Positions 25,722 to 33,232 of a DNA stretch of 64,000 nucleotides are shown in pieces. The stretch spans positions 62,001 through 126,000 of the forward strand of contig CAKOSO010000002.1 in the NCBI GenBank assembly GCA_934102355.1. The letters run 5' to 3'. The DNA comes from an uncultured Bacilli bacterium. GTDB lineage: Bacteria > Bacillota_I > Bacilli_A > RF39 > UBA660. Both the position numbers and the translations under genes were made by a program. Position 1 is the first letter of the stretch; every line of letters begins with the position of its first letter. The notes beneath the pieces are model-generated. The model was not told where the DNA came from and made no database searches. It worked only from the letters and a program-made list of their open reading frames with translations.

Positions 25722-26417
25722 ATGTTAATTTATGGTAGAAATAGTTGTTATGAATATTTAAAAAGTAATAAAAAGATAAAAAAATTATATTTGGATAAAA
25801 ACTTTAGAGATAAATCAATAATTTCATTATTAGAAAATAGAGATATTAAACCATATTTTTATACTAAATATGAATTAGATGAACTTGCAGAGGGAAATCA
25901 TCAAGGTATAATTATGGATGTAGGTGATTTTGAATATAGTGAATTAGATGATATTTTACGTGAAGATGGATTTGTTGTTATGCTAGATCACATTGAAGAT
26001 ATGCATAATTTTGGTGCAATTATTCGTACTTGTGAAGCTGCTGGTGTTGATGGAATAATAATTCCTAAAGATAGAAGTGTTTCTGTTAATTCAACAGTTA
26101 TGAAAACTAGTAGTGGAGCTTTAGTTAATACTAAAATAGCAATGGTTACAAATTTGAATCAAACTATTAAGTATTTACAGGATAAAGGTTATTGGGTTTA
26201 TTCAAGTGATATGAATGGTGAAGATTATGATAATCCTTCATATGATGGCGGAGTTTGTCTAGTTATTGGTAATGAGGGTAATGGAGTATCTGATTTAGTA
26301 AAAAAATCTTCTGATTTTATTGTATCAATTCCTATGATTGGAAAAATAAATAGTTTAAATGCTTCTGTAGCTGCTGGAATACTTATATATGAGGTGGTTA
26401 GAAAAAGAAGTAAGTAG
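25722..26417 (+). CDS. rlmB: 23S rRNA 2'-O-methyltransferase RlmB (TrmH/SpoU family)
   Basis: This is a 231-residue SPOUT methyltransferase that modifies G2251 of 23S rRNA. It has an N-terminal substrate-binding domain (residues 1-70). The knotted catalytic domain has motif 1 DHIEDMHNFGAIIRTCEA, motif 2 LVIGNEGNGVS and motif 3 IPMIGKINSLNASVAAGI. It starts on the base after the mrnC stop. The gene order agrees with the call. Confidence 0.95.
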   Translation: MLIYGRNSCYEYLKSNKKIKKLYLDKNFRDKSIISLLENRDIKPYFYTKYELDELAEGNHQGIIMDVGDFEYSELDDILREDGFVVMLDHIEDMHNFGAIIRTCEAAGVDGIIIPKDRSVSVNSTVMKTSSGALVNTKIAMVTNLNQTIKYLQDKGYWVYSSDMNGEDYDNPSYDGGVCLVIGNEGNGVSDLVKKSSDFIVSIPMIGKINSLNASVAAGILIYEVVRKRSK

Positions 26418-26425
26418 GAGTTAAT

Positions 26426-27007
26426 ATGATTTATAAAGATTACAATGATTATGAAATTTTATACATGGTAAGAGAGGATATAGGAATATTTGATTTTATA
26501 TTAAATAAATATGATCCTTTGATTAAGAAAATGGCATATTCATTTTGTAATAATTATAAATCTTCTAATTTAGATTATGAGGAGTTATTACAAGAGGGAA
26601 GACTTGCTTTATATAAAGCTATAAATAGTTATGATGACGATAGAGAAATATTATTTTTTACTTATGTTTTTTCTTCAATAAGAAAAGCTATGCTTAAAGT
26701 TATTGAAACCTTAAATAATAATAAAAATAAAGCATTATTTTGCCATGATAGTTTAGAAAGTTGCTATTTGATACCTAGTTCTGATAATAGTAATATTGAT
26801 ATAATGATAGATAGTGAATTTTATAATAATATAATATATATTAAATCTAAATTAAAGGATTTGGATTCACAAATATTTGAACTTAAATATAATGGTTTTT
26901 CTTATAAAGATATTAGTGAACTTCTTGGAGTACCTATTAAGCTTGTTGATAATAAGATGACTCAGATTAGAAGAAAGATAAAGAATTATTTACTTTTAAA
27001 TAATTAA
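26426..27007 (+). CDS. sigH: RNA polymerase sigma factor, SigH-like
   Basis: A 193-residue sigma-70 family protein. Region 2 is clear (DYEELLQEGRLALYKAINSY and FFTYVFSSIRKAMLK), and the C-terminal region 4 has a helix-turn-helix (LKYNGFSYKDISELLGVP). It follows rlmB exactly where sigH (spo0H) lies in Bacillus, which directs early sporulation and transition-state genes. The sequence is diverged, so I rely on position and on the surrounding spore genes. A different alternative sigma factor is possible. Confidence 0.72.
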   Translation: MIYKDYNDYEILYMVREDIGIFDFILNKYDPLIKKMAYSFCNNYKSSNLDYEELLQEGRLALYKAINSYDDDREILFFTYVFSSIRKAMLKVIETLNNNKNKALFCHDSLESCYLIPSSDNSNIDIMIDSEFYNNIIYIKSKLKDLDSQIFELKYNGFSYKDISELLGVPIKLVDNKMTQIRRKIKNYLLLNN

Positions 27008-27036
27008 AATAAATATTTGAATATATTTATTTTTTT
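27007..27036 (+). terminator. Terminator of the cysS-sigH operon
   Basis: A 10-bp A/T-only stem (27007-27016 with 27023-27032) with a T-run. It is weak in composition but well placed. Confidence 0.6.
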
Positions 27037-27042
27037 AATTTG

Positions 27043-27070
27043 TTTACAAGTTTTAATTATGTGTTATAAT
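27043..27070 (+). promoter_or_regulatory. Promoter of the unknown gene pair
   Basis: TTTACA (27043-27048), 16 bases and TGT-TATAAT (27065-27070), an extended -10. It directly follows the operon terminator. Confidence 0.65.
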
Positions 27071-27093
27071 GTTTGTATGATAGGTGATCTTAA

Positions 27094-27720
27094 ATGAATG
27101 ATGTAATATCTTTGAGACAATTTATTGCGAAAAAAGATGAAAAGGATAGTGTTCGCGTGAATACTTTTTGTAGTTTGATGAAACATGTTTCTGATGCTAT
27201 AGAAAAAGAGGATAGAAATTTAATTAGAATTAATATTGATGAAATAAAAATAAATAGATTAACTGGGGAGATTATATTTCCTGAAAATTTATTTGCTAGT
27301 AGTGATTTGGATAAAACTATTTCTGGTGCTGAAACTGGTATTAGTATTATGGCTGATAGAAAATCATCTGTTCAACATAAGAGAGTATCTTTTGCTCTTA
27401 TGGTGCTTGGTTGGTATGCTAATATTGATCATAGTTCTGTTATGAATGATATGGATGTTTTAGATAATTTTGATAATTATATGAGTCGTGTTCCTGAGTG
27501 GTTACAAGAGTTTTTTATAAATGTTTTTAGAAAGATGGATTATAATACTTCTTTTTCTGATTATTATAATACTAATTTTGTTGAGAAAGTTAAGAGTGAA
27601 GTAATGGATGCTTTTAAAGATTATAATCTTACTGATGAACAAATGAAAAGAATTAATTCTTTGGTTGGAAAGACTGCTAAAAGAATGATTAAAGAAGGTG
27701 AGCAAAATGGCAAATTTTAA
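27094..27720 (+). CDS. Unknown cytoplasmic protein, 208 residues
   Basis: GGTGAT precedes ATG 27094, and a good promoter lies 24 bases further up. The product has no signal or membrane segment and looks mostly helical, with many Asp and Lys and a conserved-looking centre (SVQHKRVSFALMVLGWYANI). It overlaps the next gene by 14 bases, so the two are probably made together. The partner has a C-terminal membrane anchor and could bring this protein to the membrane. I do not recognise the family. Both genes lie directly before secA. Confidence 0.6.
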   Translation: MNDVISLRQFIAKKDEKDSVRVNTFCSLMKHVSDAIEKEDRNLIRINIDEIKINRLTGEIIFPENLFASSDLDKTISGAETGISIMADRKSSVQHKRVSFALMVLGWYANIDHSSVMNDMDVLDNFDNYMSRVPEWLQEFFINVFRKMDYNTSFSDYYNTNFVEKVKSEVMDAFKDYNLTDEQMKRINSLVGKTAKRMIKEGEQNGKF

Positions 27721-28096
27721 TAATTATGAAGATGAAATGCTAAAAGTAATTGGTGAAGCATCAAAAACTGTTGCTAATAATTTTGCTAATTTGAAGAAAG
27801 AATCTTTATCAAGTTCAAGTACTCTGAATAATAATGGTAATACTGATAGTTCTTCTTTACAAAAAGGTAAAGTTCTAGAAAGGGTAAGAGTTGCTGATAA
27901 TCCAAATCCATTTGCTACACCTGTATATAATGATAAAAATTATTCACAGAGTAGTAGTTATGGAGGAACTGGTGATGTGTCAGAAAATCCATTTACTAAT
28001 TCTAATGGTTCATCATTTGTAGTAGCTTTTTTATGTACTGTTACAGTTATCTTAGTAATAGGAATAGTTTGTTTGAGGTTATTTGGGATATTATAA
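27707..28096 (+). CDS. Unknown tail-anchored membrane protein, 129 residues
   Basis: The start is ATG 27707, after GGTGAG in the end of the previous gene; GTG 27698 is less likely. Residues 1-35 are a charged helical head. Residues 36-100 are Ser/Asn/Gly-rich and probably unstructured, with two repeats of the form NPF (DNPNPFATP and SENPFTNSN). A single hydrophobic segment ends the protein (about 103-127). This arrangement predicts a tail-anchored protein with its bulk in the cytoplasm. No family was recognised. The overlap with the gene before it suggests a two-component unit. Confidence 0.6.
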   Translation: MANFNNYEDEMLKVIGEASKTVANNFANLKKESLSSSSTLNNNGNTDSSSLQKGKVLERVRVADNPNPFATPVYNDKNYSQSSSYGGTGDVSENPFTNSNGSSFVVAFLCTVTVILVIGIVCLRLFGIL

Positions 28097-28098
28097 AT

Positions 28099-28126
28099 AA
28101 AATGGTAGTAAATACTACCATTTTTT
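28099..28126 (+). terminator. Terminator of the unknown gene pair
   Basis: A stem of about 10-11 bp (AAAATGGTAG with CTACCATTTT) and a T-run. Confidence 0.9.
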
Positions 28127-28135
28127 ATTTTAATT

Positions 28136-28144
28136 TGTTAAAAT
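28136..28144 (+). promoter_or_regulatory. Candidate secA promoter (-10)
   Basis: TGT-TAAAAT lies 25 bases before the secA ATG, between terminator and ribosome site. No clear -35. Confidence 0.4.
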
Positions 28145-28168
28145 ATTATATGTGGGAGGTTTCGTATT

Positions 28169-30658
28169 ATGGGACTTTTAAAGAAAATGTTTGATCATGA
28201 ATATAAAGAATTAAAAAGGTTTAAGATAATAGCTTCAAAGATAGAGGAATTGGATTCTGTATATCAGGAGTTAAGCGATGAAGAGTTAAAAGGAAAAACT
28301 CAAATTTTTAAGGATAGACTTGCTAATGGTGAGACGTTAGATGATATTTTAGTTGAGGCTTTTGCTACTGCTAGAGAAGCATGTTTTAGAGTTATTGGTG
28401 AAAAACCTTACTTTGTTCAACTTTTAGGTGGACTAGCTCTTCATTTTGGTAATATATCTGAGATGAAAACTGGTGAAGGAAAGACTTTAACTAGTGTTTT
28501 ACCAGCATATTTAAATGCATTAGATGGAAAGGGTGTTCATATTATTACTGTTAACGAATACTTATCTAGTCGTGATGCAGAATGGATGGGACAAATTCAT
28601 AGATTTTTAGGGCTTACAGTTGGACTTAATTTAAGAGATTTAACTCCAAGTGAAAAAAGAGAACAATATAATTGTGATATTTTATATTCTACTAATAATG
28701 AGCTTGGTTTCGATTATCTTAGAGATAATATGGCTGTTCGTCGTGAAGATAGAGTTCAACGTGGATTAAATTATGCAATAATAGATGAGGTTGATTCTGT
28801 ATTAATAGATGAAGCTAGAACACCACTTATTATTTCTGGAGGATTTTTAGAGAGTAAAAATTTGTATATAGATGCTGATAGATTTGCTAAAAGTTTGAAA
28901 GATGGAGATTATACGTATGATCCTAAAATTAAAAGAACTACTCTTACTGAAGAGGGAATTAAAAAGGCTGAAACTTATTTCCATGTAAATAATTTGTATG
29001 ATATTGATAATTCAAATTTAGTTCATTTTATTAATCAAGCTTTGCATGCTGTTTATAGTATGAAAAATGATGTTGATTATGTTGTAAAAGATGGAAAAGT
29101 TGTTATAGTTGATGCATTTACTGGACGTTTAATGCCAGGACGTGCTTTTAGTGATGGACTTCATCAAGCTATAGAAGCAAAAGAAGGAGTTACTATTAAC
29201 CAAGAAACAAGAACGCTTGCTACTATAACTTTCCAAAATTTATTTAGAATGTATAATAAATTATCTGGTATGACTGGTACTGCTAAAACAGAGGAAGAGG
29301 AATTTAGAAATATTTATAATATGTATGTAATTTCTATTCCTACAAATAAACCTGTTATAAGAGAAGATATGGCTGATATTGTTTATGCTAATAAGAAAGC
29401 TAAATATAAGGCTATTATAGATGAAATAGAAAAAAGACATAAGACGGGTCAACCTGTTCTTGTTGGTACTATAGCTATTGAGACTTCTGAGGAAATAAGT
29501 AATTTACTTTCTAAAAGAGGAATAAAACATGAAGTATTAAATGCTAAAAACCATGCACGTGAAGCCGAGATTATTGCTCATGCTGGTGAAAAAGGTGCAG
29601 TAACAATTGCAACCAATATGGCAGGACGTGGAACTGATATTAAACTTGGAGAAGGCGTAAAAGAACTTGGTGGTTTATGTGTAATTGGTACGGAAAGACA
29701 TGAATCACGTCGTATTGATAACCAGTTAAGAGGTCGTTCTGGTCGTCAAGGAGATCCTGGATATACACAATTTTATATATCTATGGAAGATGATTTAATG
29801 ATTAGATTTGGTTCTGATCGAATTAGATCTTTACTTGAATCTACTGGTATGCAAGATGAAATGGCTATTAGGAGTAAAATATTTACTAATTCTGTATATA
29901 GTGCTCAAAAAAGAGTTGAAGGTAATAACTTTGATATGAGAAAAACAGTTTTAGAGTATGATAATGTTATGAATAATCAAAGAGAGATTATCTATAAGAA
30001 AAGAAATGAAATATTAGATAAAGATTCTATTCATGAAGATGTATTAAATTCTATGTATAATCATATTGCGGATGTTGTTGATTCTCATTTTGATGGTAAT
30101 TTAATAACTGAAGATGGTTTGAAACAAGTATTAGAATATGTTAATGGTAGCTTATTAAAGAAAAAGATAAAATTAGATGATATTCAAAATAAAAATGCTG
30201 ATGAAATTATTAATTTTGTTTATGATTTAGTAACTAAAGAATATAATAAAAAACTAGAAGAAATACCTGAAGAAATAGTAGATGAGTTTGAAAAAGTTAT
30301 AAGTTTAAATGTTATTGATAAGTATTGGATGGAACAAATTAATACTATGTCACATTTAAGAGAAGGAATTTCTCTTCGTCAATATGCTCAAGATAATCCT
30401 CTTAGAGCTTATACTGAAGAAGGTTTTGAATTATTTGATAAAATGCTTCAAAACATTGATAAAAATATTACACTTTATTTATTAAGAGCAGAAGTAAGAC
30501 AAAATATTGAAAGAAAAGAAGTTGTTAAAAATAAGGTGACTAATGATAATGATACAACAAAAGCTATAACAACAAAAACTAAGAAGCAAAAAATAGGTAG
30601 AAATGAACCTTGTCCTTGTGGCAGTGGTAAGAAATATAAACAATGTTGTGGTAAATAA
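28169..30658 (+). CDS. secA: Protein translocase ATPase SecA
   Basis: SecA drives precursor proteins through SecYEG. The 829 residues hold Walker A TGEGKT at 101-106, the DEVD box (AIIDEVDSVLIDEARTP), the preprotein cross-linking domain and the second nucleotide-binding fold (VTIATNMAGRGTDIKLGEG, and IDNQLRGRSGRQGDPG). The helical scaffold is followed by the C-terminal SEC-C zinc finger (NEPCPCGSGKKYKQCC). GGGAGG precedes ATG 28169. In Bacillus secA is followed at once by prfB; here 24 kb of other genes intervene. Three degraded copies of its 3' end lie 1.1-1.4 kb downstream. Confidence 0.98.
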   Translation: MGLLKKMFDHEYKELKRFKIIASKIEELDSVYQELSDEELKGKTQIFKDRLANGETLDDILVEAFATAREACFRVIGEKPYFVQLLGGLALHFGNISEMKTGEGKTLTSVLPAYLNALDGKGVHIITVNEYLSSRDAEWMGQIHRFLGLTVGLNLRDLTPSEKREQYNCDILYSTNNELGFDYLRDNMAVRREDRVQRGLNYAIIDEVDSVLIDEARTPLIISGGFLESKNLYIDADRFAKSLKDGDYTYDPKIKRTTLTEEGIKKAETYFHVNNLYDIDNSNLVHFINQALHAVYSMKNDVDYVVKDGKVVIVDAFTGRLMPGRAFSDGLHQAIEAKEGVTINQETRTLATITFQNLFRMYNKLSGMTGTAKTEEEEFRNIYNMYVISIPTNKPVIREDMADIVYANKKAKYKAIIDEIEKRHKTGQPVLVGTIAIETSEEISNLLSKRGIKHEVLNAKNHAREAEIIAHAGEKGAVTIATNMAGRGTDIKLGEGVKELGGLCVIGTERHESRRIDNQLRGRSGRQGDPGYTQFYISMEDDLMIRFGSDRIRSLLESTGMQDEMAIRSKIFTNSVYSAQKRVEGNNFDMRKTVLEYDNVMNNQREIIYKKRNEILDKDSIHEDVLNSMYNHIADVVDSHFDGNLITEDGLKQVLEYVNGSLLKKKIKLDDIQNKNADEIINFVYDLVTKEYNKKLEEIPEEIVDEFEKVISLNVIDKYWMEQINTMSHLREGISLRQYAQDNPLRAYTEEGFELFDKMLQNIDKNITLYLLRAEVRQNIERKEVVKNKVTNDNDTTKAITTKTKKQKIGRNEPCPCGSGKKYKQCCGK

Positions 30659-30702
30659 CTCGCAAAACCCGATAAAATAAGGGAAAATGCGAGTTTTTCT
30701 TT
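30655..30702 (+). terminator. Terminator of secA
   Basis: An outer 8-bp stem AACTCGCA with TGCGAGTT, an inner CCC/GGG stem, and a T-rich tail. It begins at the stop codon. Confidence 0.8.
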
Positions 30703-30730
30703 TTATCAAAAAATAGCCTAAAATTGGCTT

Positions 30731-30754
30731 TAGAACCATTTTAGAACCATTTTG
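30731..30754. repeat. TAGAACC tandem repeat, copy 1
   Basis: TAGAACCATTT occurs twice in tandem and ends in TG, 70 bases after secA. A second copy lies at 31902-31926. These might be recombinase arm sites or the ends of an inserted segment. Confidence 0.6.
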
Positions 30755-30790
30755 TAGTATAATATTTAACAAATTTAAGGAGTTGAGAAA

Positions 30791-31780
30791 ATGAAAGCAG
30801 TAAATGGAGAAGAATTAGATTTAGAGAATGATTATAATTTTTTAATGTTATGTAATGATTTTATAGTAGATATTTTAAAATGTGCTGATAAATATCAATG
30901 GAGTTCCGAAAAGATAGATATTAAAGAAAAGGATATTAAAAAATTTAATTCATCAAAATATGATATATTTTATTTTACAGAACATGGCTATGCAACAGTA
31001 ATAAATAGAAGCTTATATAAACATATAGTGTTTTCTCTTGTTGCTGATTATAATACCTATGTATTTGATGCCATTAATTGTGCTTTAAGATATCACTTTG
31101 GAACAGCATTTACCTTATTAAGGAAACCATTTAAGGACGATCTTCTTTTATTAGAAATGATTTATGTTAAAGGTTATAGATTTGTACCTGAATTTTTAAA
31201 TAAACCAATTAAAAATTTTTCTATAGATAAAATAACGAAAGAAGAAAAAAAGAAAATATTAAGAAAATGTTGTAAAAAGATTAATTTCTTCACGGGTAAA
31301 AGGATGTATGATTTAAGATATGAAAAAAGTTCAAAGGAGAGTCTAGAAAAAGTATGGAATAAAACTTCACATATAATAACAAATGCTAAGGATTATGCAA
31401 CAGAAGATGGTAACTTAAATATTATATTTGCAACAGAAGATATTGTTGAAGAGAATCTTGTATATTTTTATAAAGTTTGCTGTAGTGTTCAATTATATTT
31501 TGTTACTCTTCTTTTAAATATTTTGAAAGATGAAGAACTAATATCTGAAGAATGTTTTAATCAAAACATTGGAAATTTATACTTTGCTTTTTCATGTACA
31601 TTAGAAAACGATTTGCCTGAAGAAATTGTTAAATCAATAATACTTAAATGTAATCATTGTGGTTCGATTACAAATATAACAAGCAAAATGATAAATAAAA
31701 ATAATAAAAACAAGACTTTTAAATATAAATGTGATCATTGTAAAAAAGAATCAATAATAAATGGATTTATATTATCATAA
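30791..31780 (+). CDS. Unknown protein with C-terminal zinc ribbon, 329 residues
   Basis: AAGGAG precedes ATG 30791, and a TATAAT lies at 30758-30763. The main part looks helical. One segment (FGTAFTLLRKPFKDDLLLLE) recalls the Arg-x4-Glu-type helix of DUF5677/AbiV-like helical proteins, but the match is weak. The last 45 residues form a likely zinc ribbon with two CxxC knuckles (CNHCGS and CDHCKK). There are no membrane segments. The gene is the only one between intact secA and the first secA-tail remnant, so it is probably the cargo of the latest insertion. A defence or stress role is possible but unproven. Confidence 0.55.
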   Translation: MKAVNGEELDLENDYNFLMLCNDFIVDILKCADKYQWSSEKIDIKEKDIKKFNSSKYDIFYFTEHGYATVINRSLYKHIVFSLVADYNTYVFDAINCALRYHFGTAFTLLRKPFKDDLLLLEMIYVKGYRFVPEFLNKPIKNFSIDKITKEEKKKILRKCCKKINFFTGKRMYDLRYEKSSKESLEKVWNKTSHIITNAKDYATEDGNLNIIFATEDIVEENLVYFYKVCCSVQLYFVTLLLNILKDEELISEECFNQNIGNLYFAFSCTLENDLPEEIVKSIILKCNHCGSITNITSKMINKNNKNKTFKYKCDHCKKESIINGFILS

Positions 31781-31796
31781 TTGTTAGTTCAGTTTC

Positions 31797-31837
31797 AGAA
31801 TGGCTCTGGCAAAAAATATAAACATTGTTATTTTTAG
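31797..31837 (+). pseudogene. secA 3'-end remnant A
   Basis: The frame reads NGSGKKYKHCYF and then a stop, like the SEC-C end of SecA (CGSGKKYKQCCGK). About 24 of 30 bases in the best stretch match the intact secA end. Several differences are synonymous (TCT/AGT for Ser, GGC/GGT, AAA/AAG), so the copy came from a diverged secA and is not a recent copy of this one. Confidence 0.65.
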
Positions 31838-31901
31838 TAGCCACTAATAGCCCATAATTAAAGCCTGTAAGCAGTATTTATTATTTTAATATAATTATAG
31901 C

Positions 31902-31926
31902 TAGAACCATTTTTAGAACCATTTTG
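31902..31926. repeat. TAGAACC tandem repeat, copy 2
   Basis: TAGAACCATTTT occurs twice in tandem and ends in G. It matches 30731-30754 except for one extra T. Each copy lies downstream of a secA end (intact or remnant A). Confidence 0.6.
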
Positions 31927-31997
31927 AGTAAACTTAGCAGGTTAGAACCAGTGAGAACTAACGAGAAAAGTGCCGTAATATAAGGAAAAGTGCAACA

Positions 31998-32024
31998 GGA
32001 CAGTGGTAAAAACACTAAACATTG
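31998..32024 (+). pseudogene. secA 3'-end remnant B
   Basis: The frame reads SGKNTKH and then a stop, aligned to SGKKYKQ of the SecA tail; 20 or more bases line up without gaps. It directly abuts remnant C. Confidence 0.45.
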
Positions 32025-32025
32025 A

Positions 32026-32095
32026 CAGCCATGTGGCAGCGAAAAAATATAAGCAATGTTATGGTAAATAGTTTGCAAATCCTAATAAAATAACG
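32026..32095 (+). pseudogene. secA 3'-end remnant C
   Basis: The frame reads QPCGS; a 2-base deletion then shifts it, and after it KKYKQCYGK and a TAG align with the SecA end. The similarity continues past the stop (GCAAATCCTAATAAAATAA against GCAAAACCCGATAAAATAA), so the source is a secA locus and not another SEC-C gene. The next bases resemble a worn terminator. Confidence 0.7.
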
Positions 32096-32240
32096 GCTTT
32101 TTAAATTTCTAAAAAAATTTTTATATATCTTACTTGTTATCTTTAGGTAAGTTTATGATCTGTTGTATATATTTAAAGAGCGTATAATGCACTTTTTTAG
32201 CAATAATATTTAAATTTTGATCAAATTGAAACTCAACACG

Positions 32241-32273
32241 TAGTTGAATGGTATTCAACTATAGAGTTATAGT
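32241..32273 (+). promoter_or_regulatory. Promoter with 21-bp operator-like palindrome
   Basis: TAGTTGAAT-GGT-ATTCAACTA (32241-32261) is a perfect 9-bp inverted repeat. A TTGAAT within it (32244-32249) can serve as -35, with TATAGT at 32268-32273 after 18 bases. A dimeric repressor bound here would block the promoter of the rhodanese-like gene. Confidence 0.55.
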
Positions 32274-32318
32274 ATAGATGTTTTAGTAATGTTAATATAT
32301 AACTGGAGGAGAAAAAAT

Positions 32319-33014
32319 ATGAGAAAAAATTTAGAAATTTTAATTGTAAGTGTTATTGGCTTAATTATTGGAGGAGTGATAATGTTTTTTATTTGTACTA
32401 ATGATAAAACTTTATCACCTCTTCCTAAACAAGAAAAATCAGAAGGGTTAAGGGGTGTTTATGATATTGATAAAAACATAAATGAAAAAACAATAGATGA
32501 TTATCTTGATAGATCTGATGTTGTTTATAGAGATGTTAGAATGTTAGAAGATACAGCTACTTGGGAAAATAAGGGTGGTGAACGTGATTTAACAGGGTTT
32601 GTAAAGGGCTTTGAAGTTGTTCCTTATGCTTATTTAACTGAGTTCCCTCAGGAATATATTGATCAAAAAAAGGGTGAAAATGTGACTGGTTTATATAAAG
32701 GAGAAACATTATTTAGATTAGAAAATGGAAAATATGTCGCTAACTATAAAGAGTCAATGGAAATTTTAGAATATATATTTCCAAAAAATAAAATAATTTT
32801 TTTAATGTGTGGTGCTGGGGGATATGCTAATTTTACAAAACAAATGCTTGGTGCATTAGGATGGGATACAAACAAGATTTATAATATAGGTGGTTATTGG
32901 AATTATGAAGGAAAGAATTCAATTAGCACTAAAGTAGAAGGTTCAGAAAAATGTGACTTTTCTAAAGTTCCATATCATAATATAGATTTTAGTAGATTAA
33001 CAAAAATTAAATAA
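32319..33014 (+). CDS. Membrane-anchored rhodanese-like protein
   Basis: A 231-residue protein. A hydrophobic segment at about residues 6-28 serves as a signal anchor, so the domain is extracytoplasmic. The C-terminal half fits a rhodanese fold: DVVYRDVRMLED at the start of the domain and the active-site loop IIFLMCGAGGYANFTKQML with Cys as the likely sulfur acceptor, followed by GWDTNKIYNIGGYWNYEG. The central insert is larger than usual. The start is ATG 32319 after GGAGGAG; the frame from 32289 would need a poor start. It stands alone at the left end of the glycan genes behind an operator-like palindrome. The physiological substrate is unknown. Confidence 0.72.
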   Translation: MRKNLEILIVSVIGLIIGGVIMFFICTNDKTLSPLPKQEKSEGLRGVYDIDKNINEKTIDDYLDRSDVVYRDVRMLEDTATWENKGGERDLTGFVKGFEVVPYAYLTEFPQEYIDQKKGENVTGLYKGETLFRLENGKYVANYKESMEILEYIFPKNKIIFLMCGAGGYANFTKQMLGALGWDTNKIYNIGGYWNYEGKNSISTKVEGSEKCDFSKVPYHNIDFSRLTKIK

Positions 33015-33102
33015 TATTTTGAATATTATTTAAAAAAGATATGTATCACCAAATAAAATTGTATATTGCAAAAAATACGAAAAATCAAAAAGATAATTAA
33101 GG

Positions 33103-33137
33103 CCTATTAAAGTTTAATGCTTTGATAGGTTTTTTAT
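33103..33137 (+). terminator. Terminator after the rhodanese-like gene
   Basis: A 10-bp stem (CCTATTAAAG with CTTTGATAGG, one G-U pair), a 7-base loop and a T-run. It lies 90 bases after the gene; nothing else is seen between. Confidence 0.8.
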
Positions 33138-33176
33138 TGTTTTTAATTAATTTTTTTAAATAGGTTGTTTTATTTT

Positions 33177-33205
33177 TTTACTAATTTATATTTTGATGAT
33201 ATAAT
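33177..33205 (+). promoter_or_regulatory. Promoter of the first glycosyltransferase operon
   Basis: TTTACT (33177-33182), 17 bases and TGA-TATAAT (33200-33205). It lies 27 bases before the first GT gene; the next six genes follow with little or no spacing. Confidence 0.65.
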
Positions 33206-33232
33206 GTTTGCATAGAGAGGTAATGAAATTTT

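Larger units (their letters stand above)
31781..32318. other. Non-coding junction with insertion scars
   Basis: No credible gene is seen in this 538-base stretch. It holds three degenerate secA-tail copies (31797-31837, 31998-32024 and 32026-32095), a TAGAACC tandem repeat (31902-31926), a third looser TAGAACC at 31943 within GTTAG...CTAAC, and the promoter/operator region of the rhodanese gene (32241-32273). No tRNA fold and no integrase remnant could be found. Confidence 0.75.

Noticed and set aside
31926..31970. Possible tRNA or tRNA fragment as integration target (GTTAGAACC... near 31941)
   Set aside because: No cloverleaf could be drawn; only a 5-bp GTTAG/CTAAC helix exists. The secA 3' end explains the junction better.
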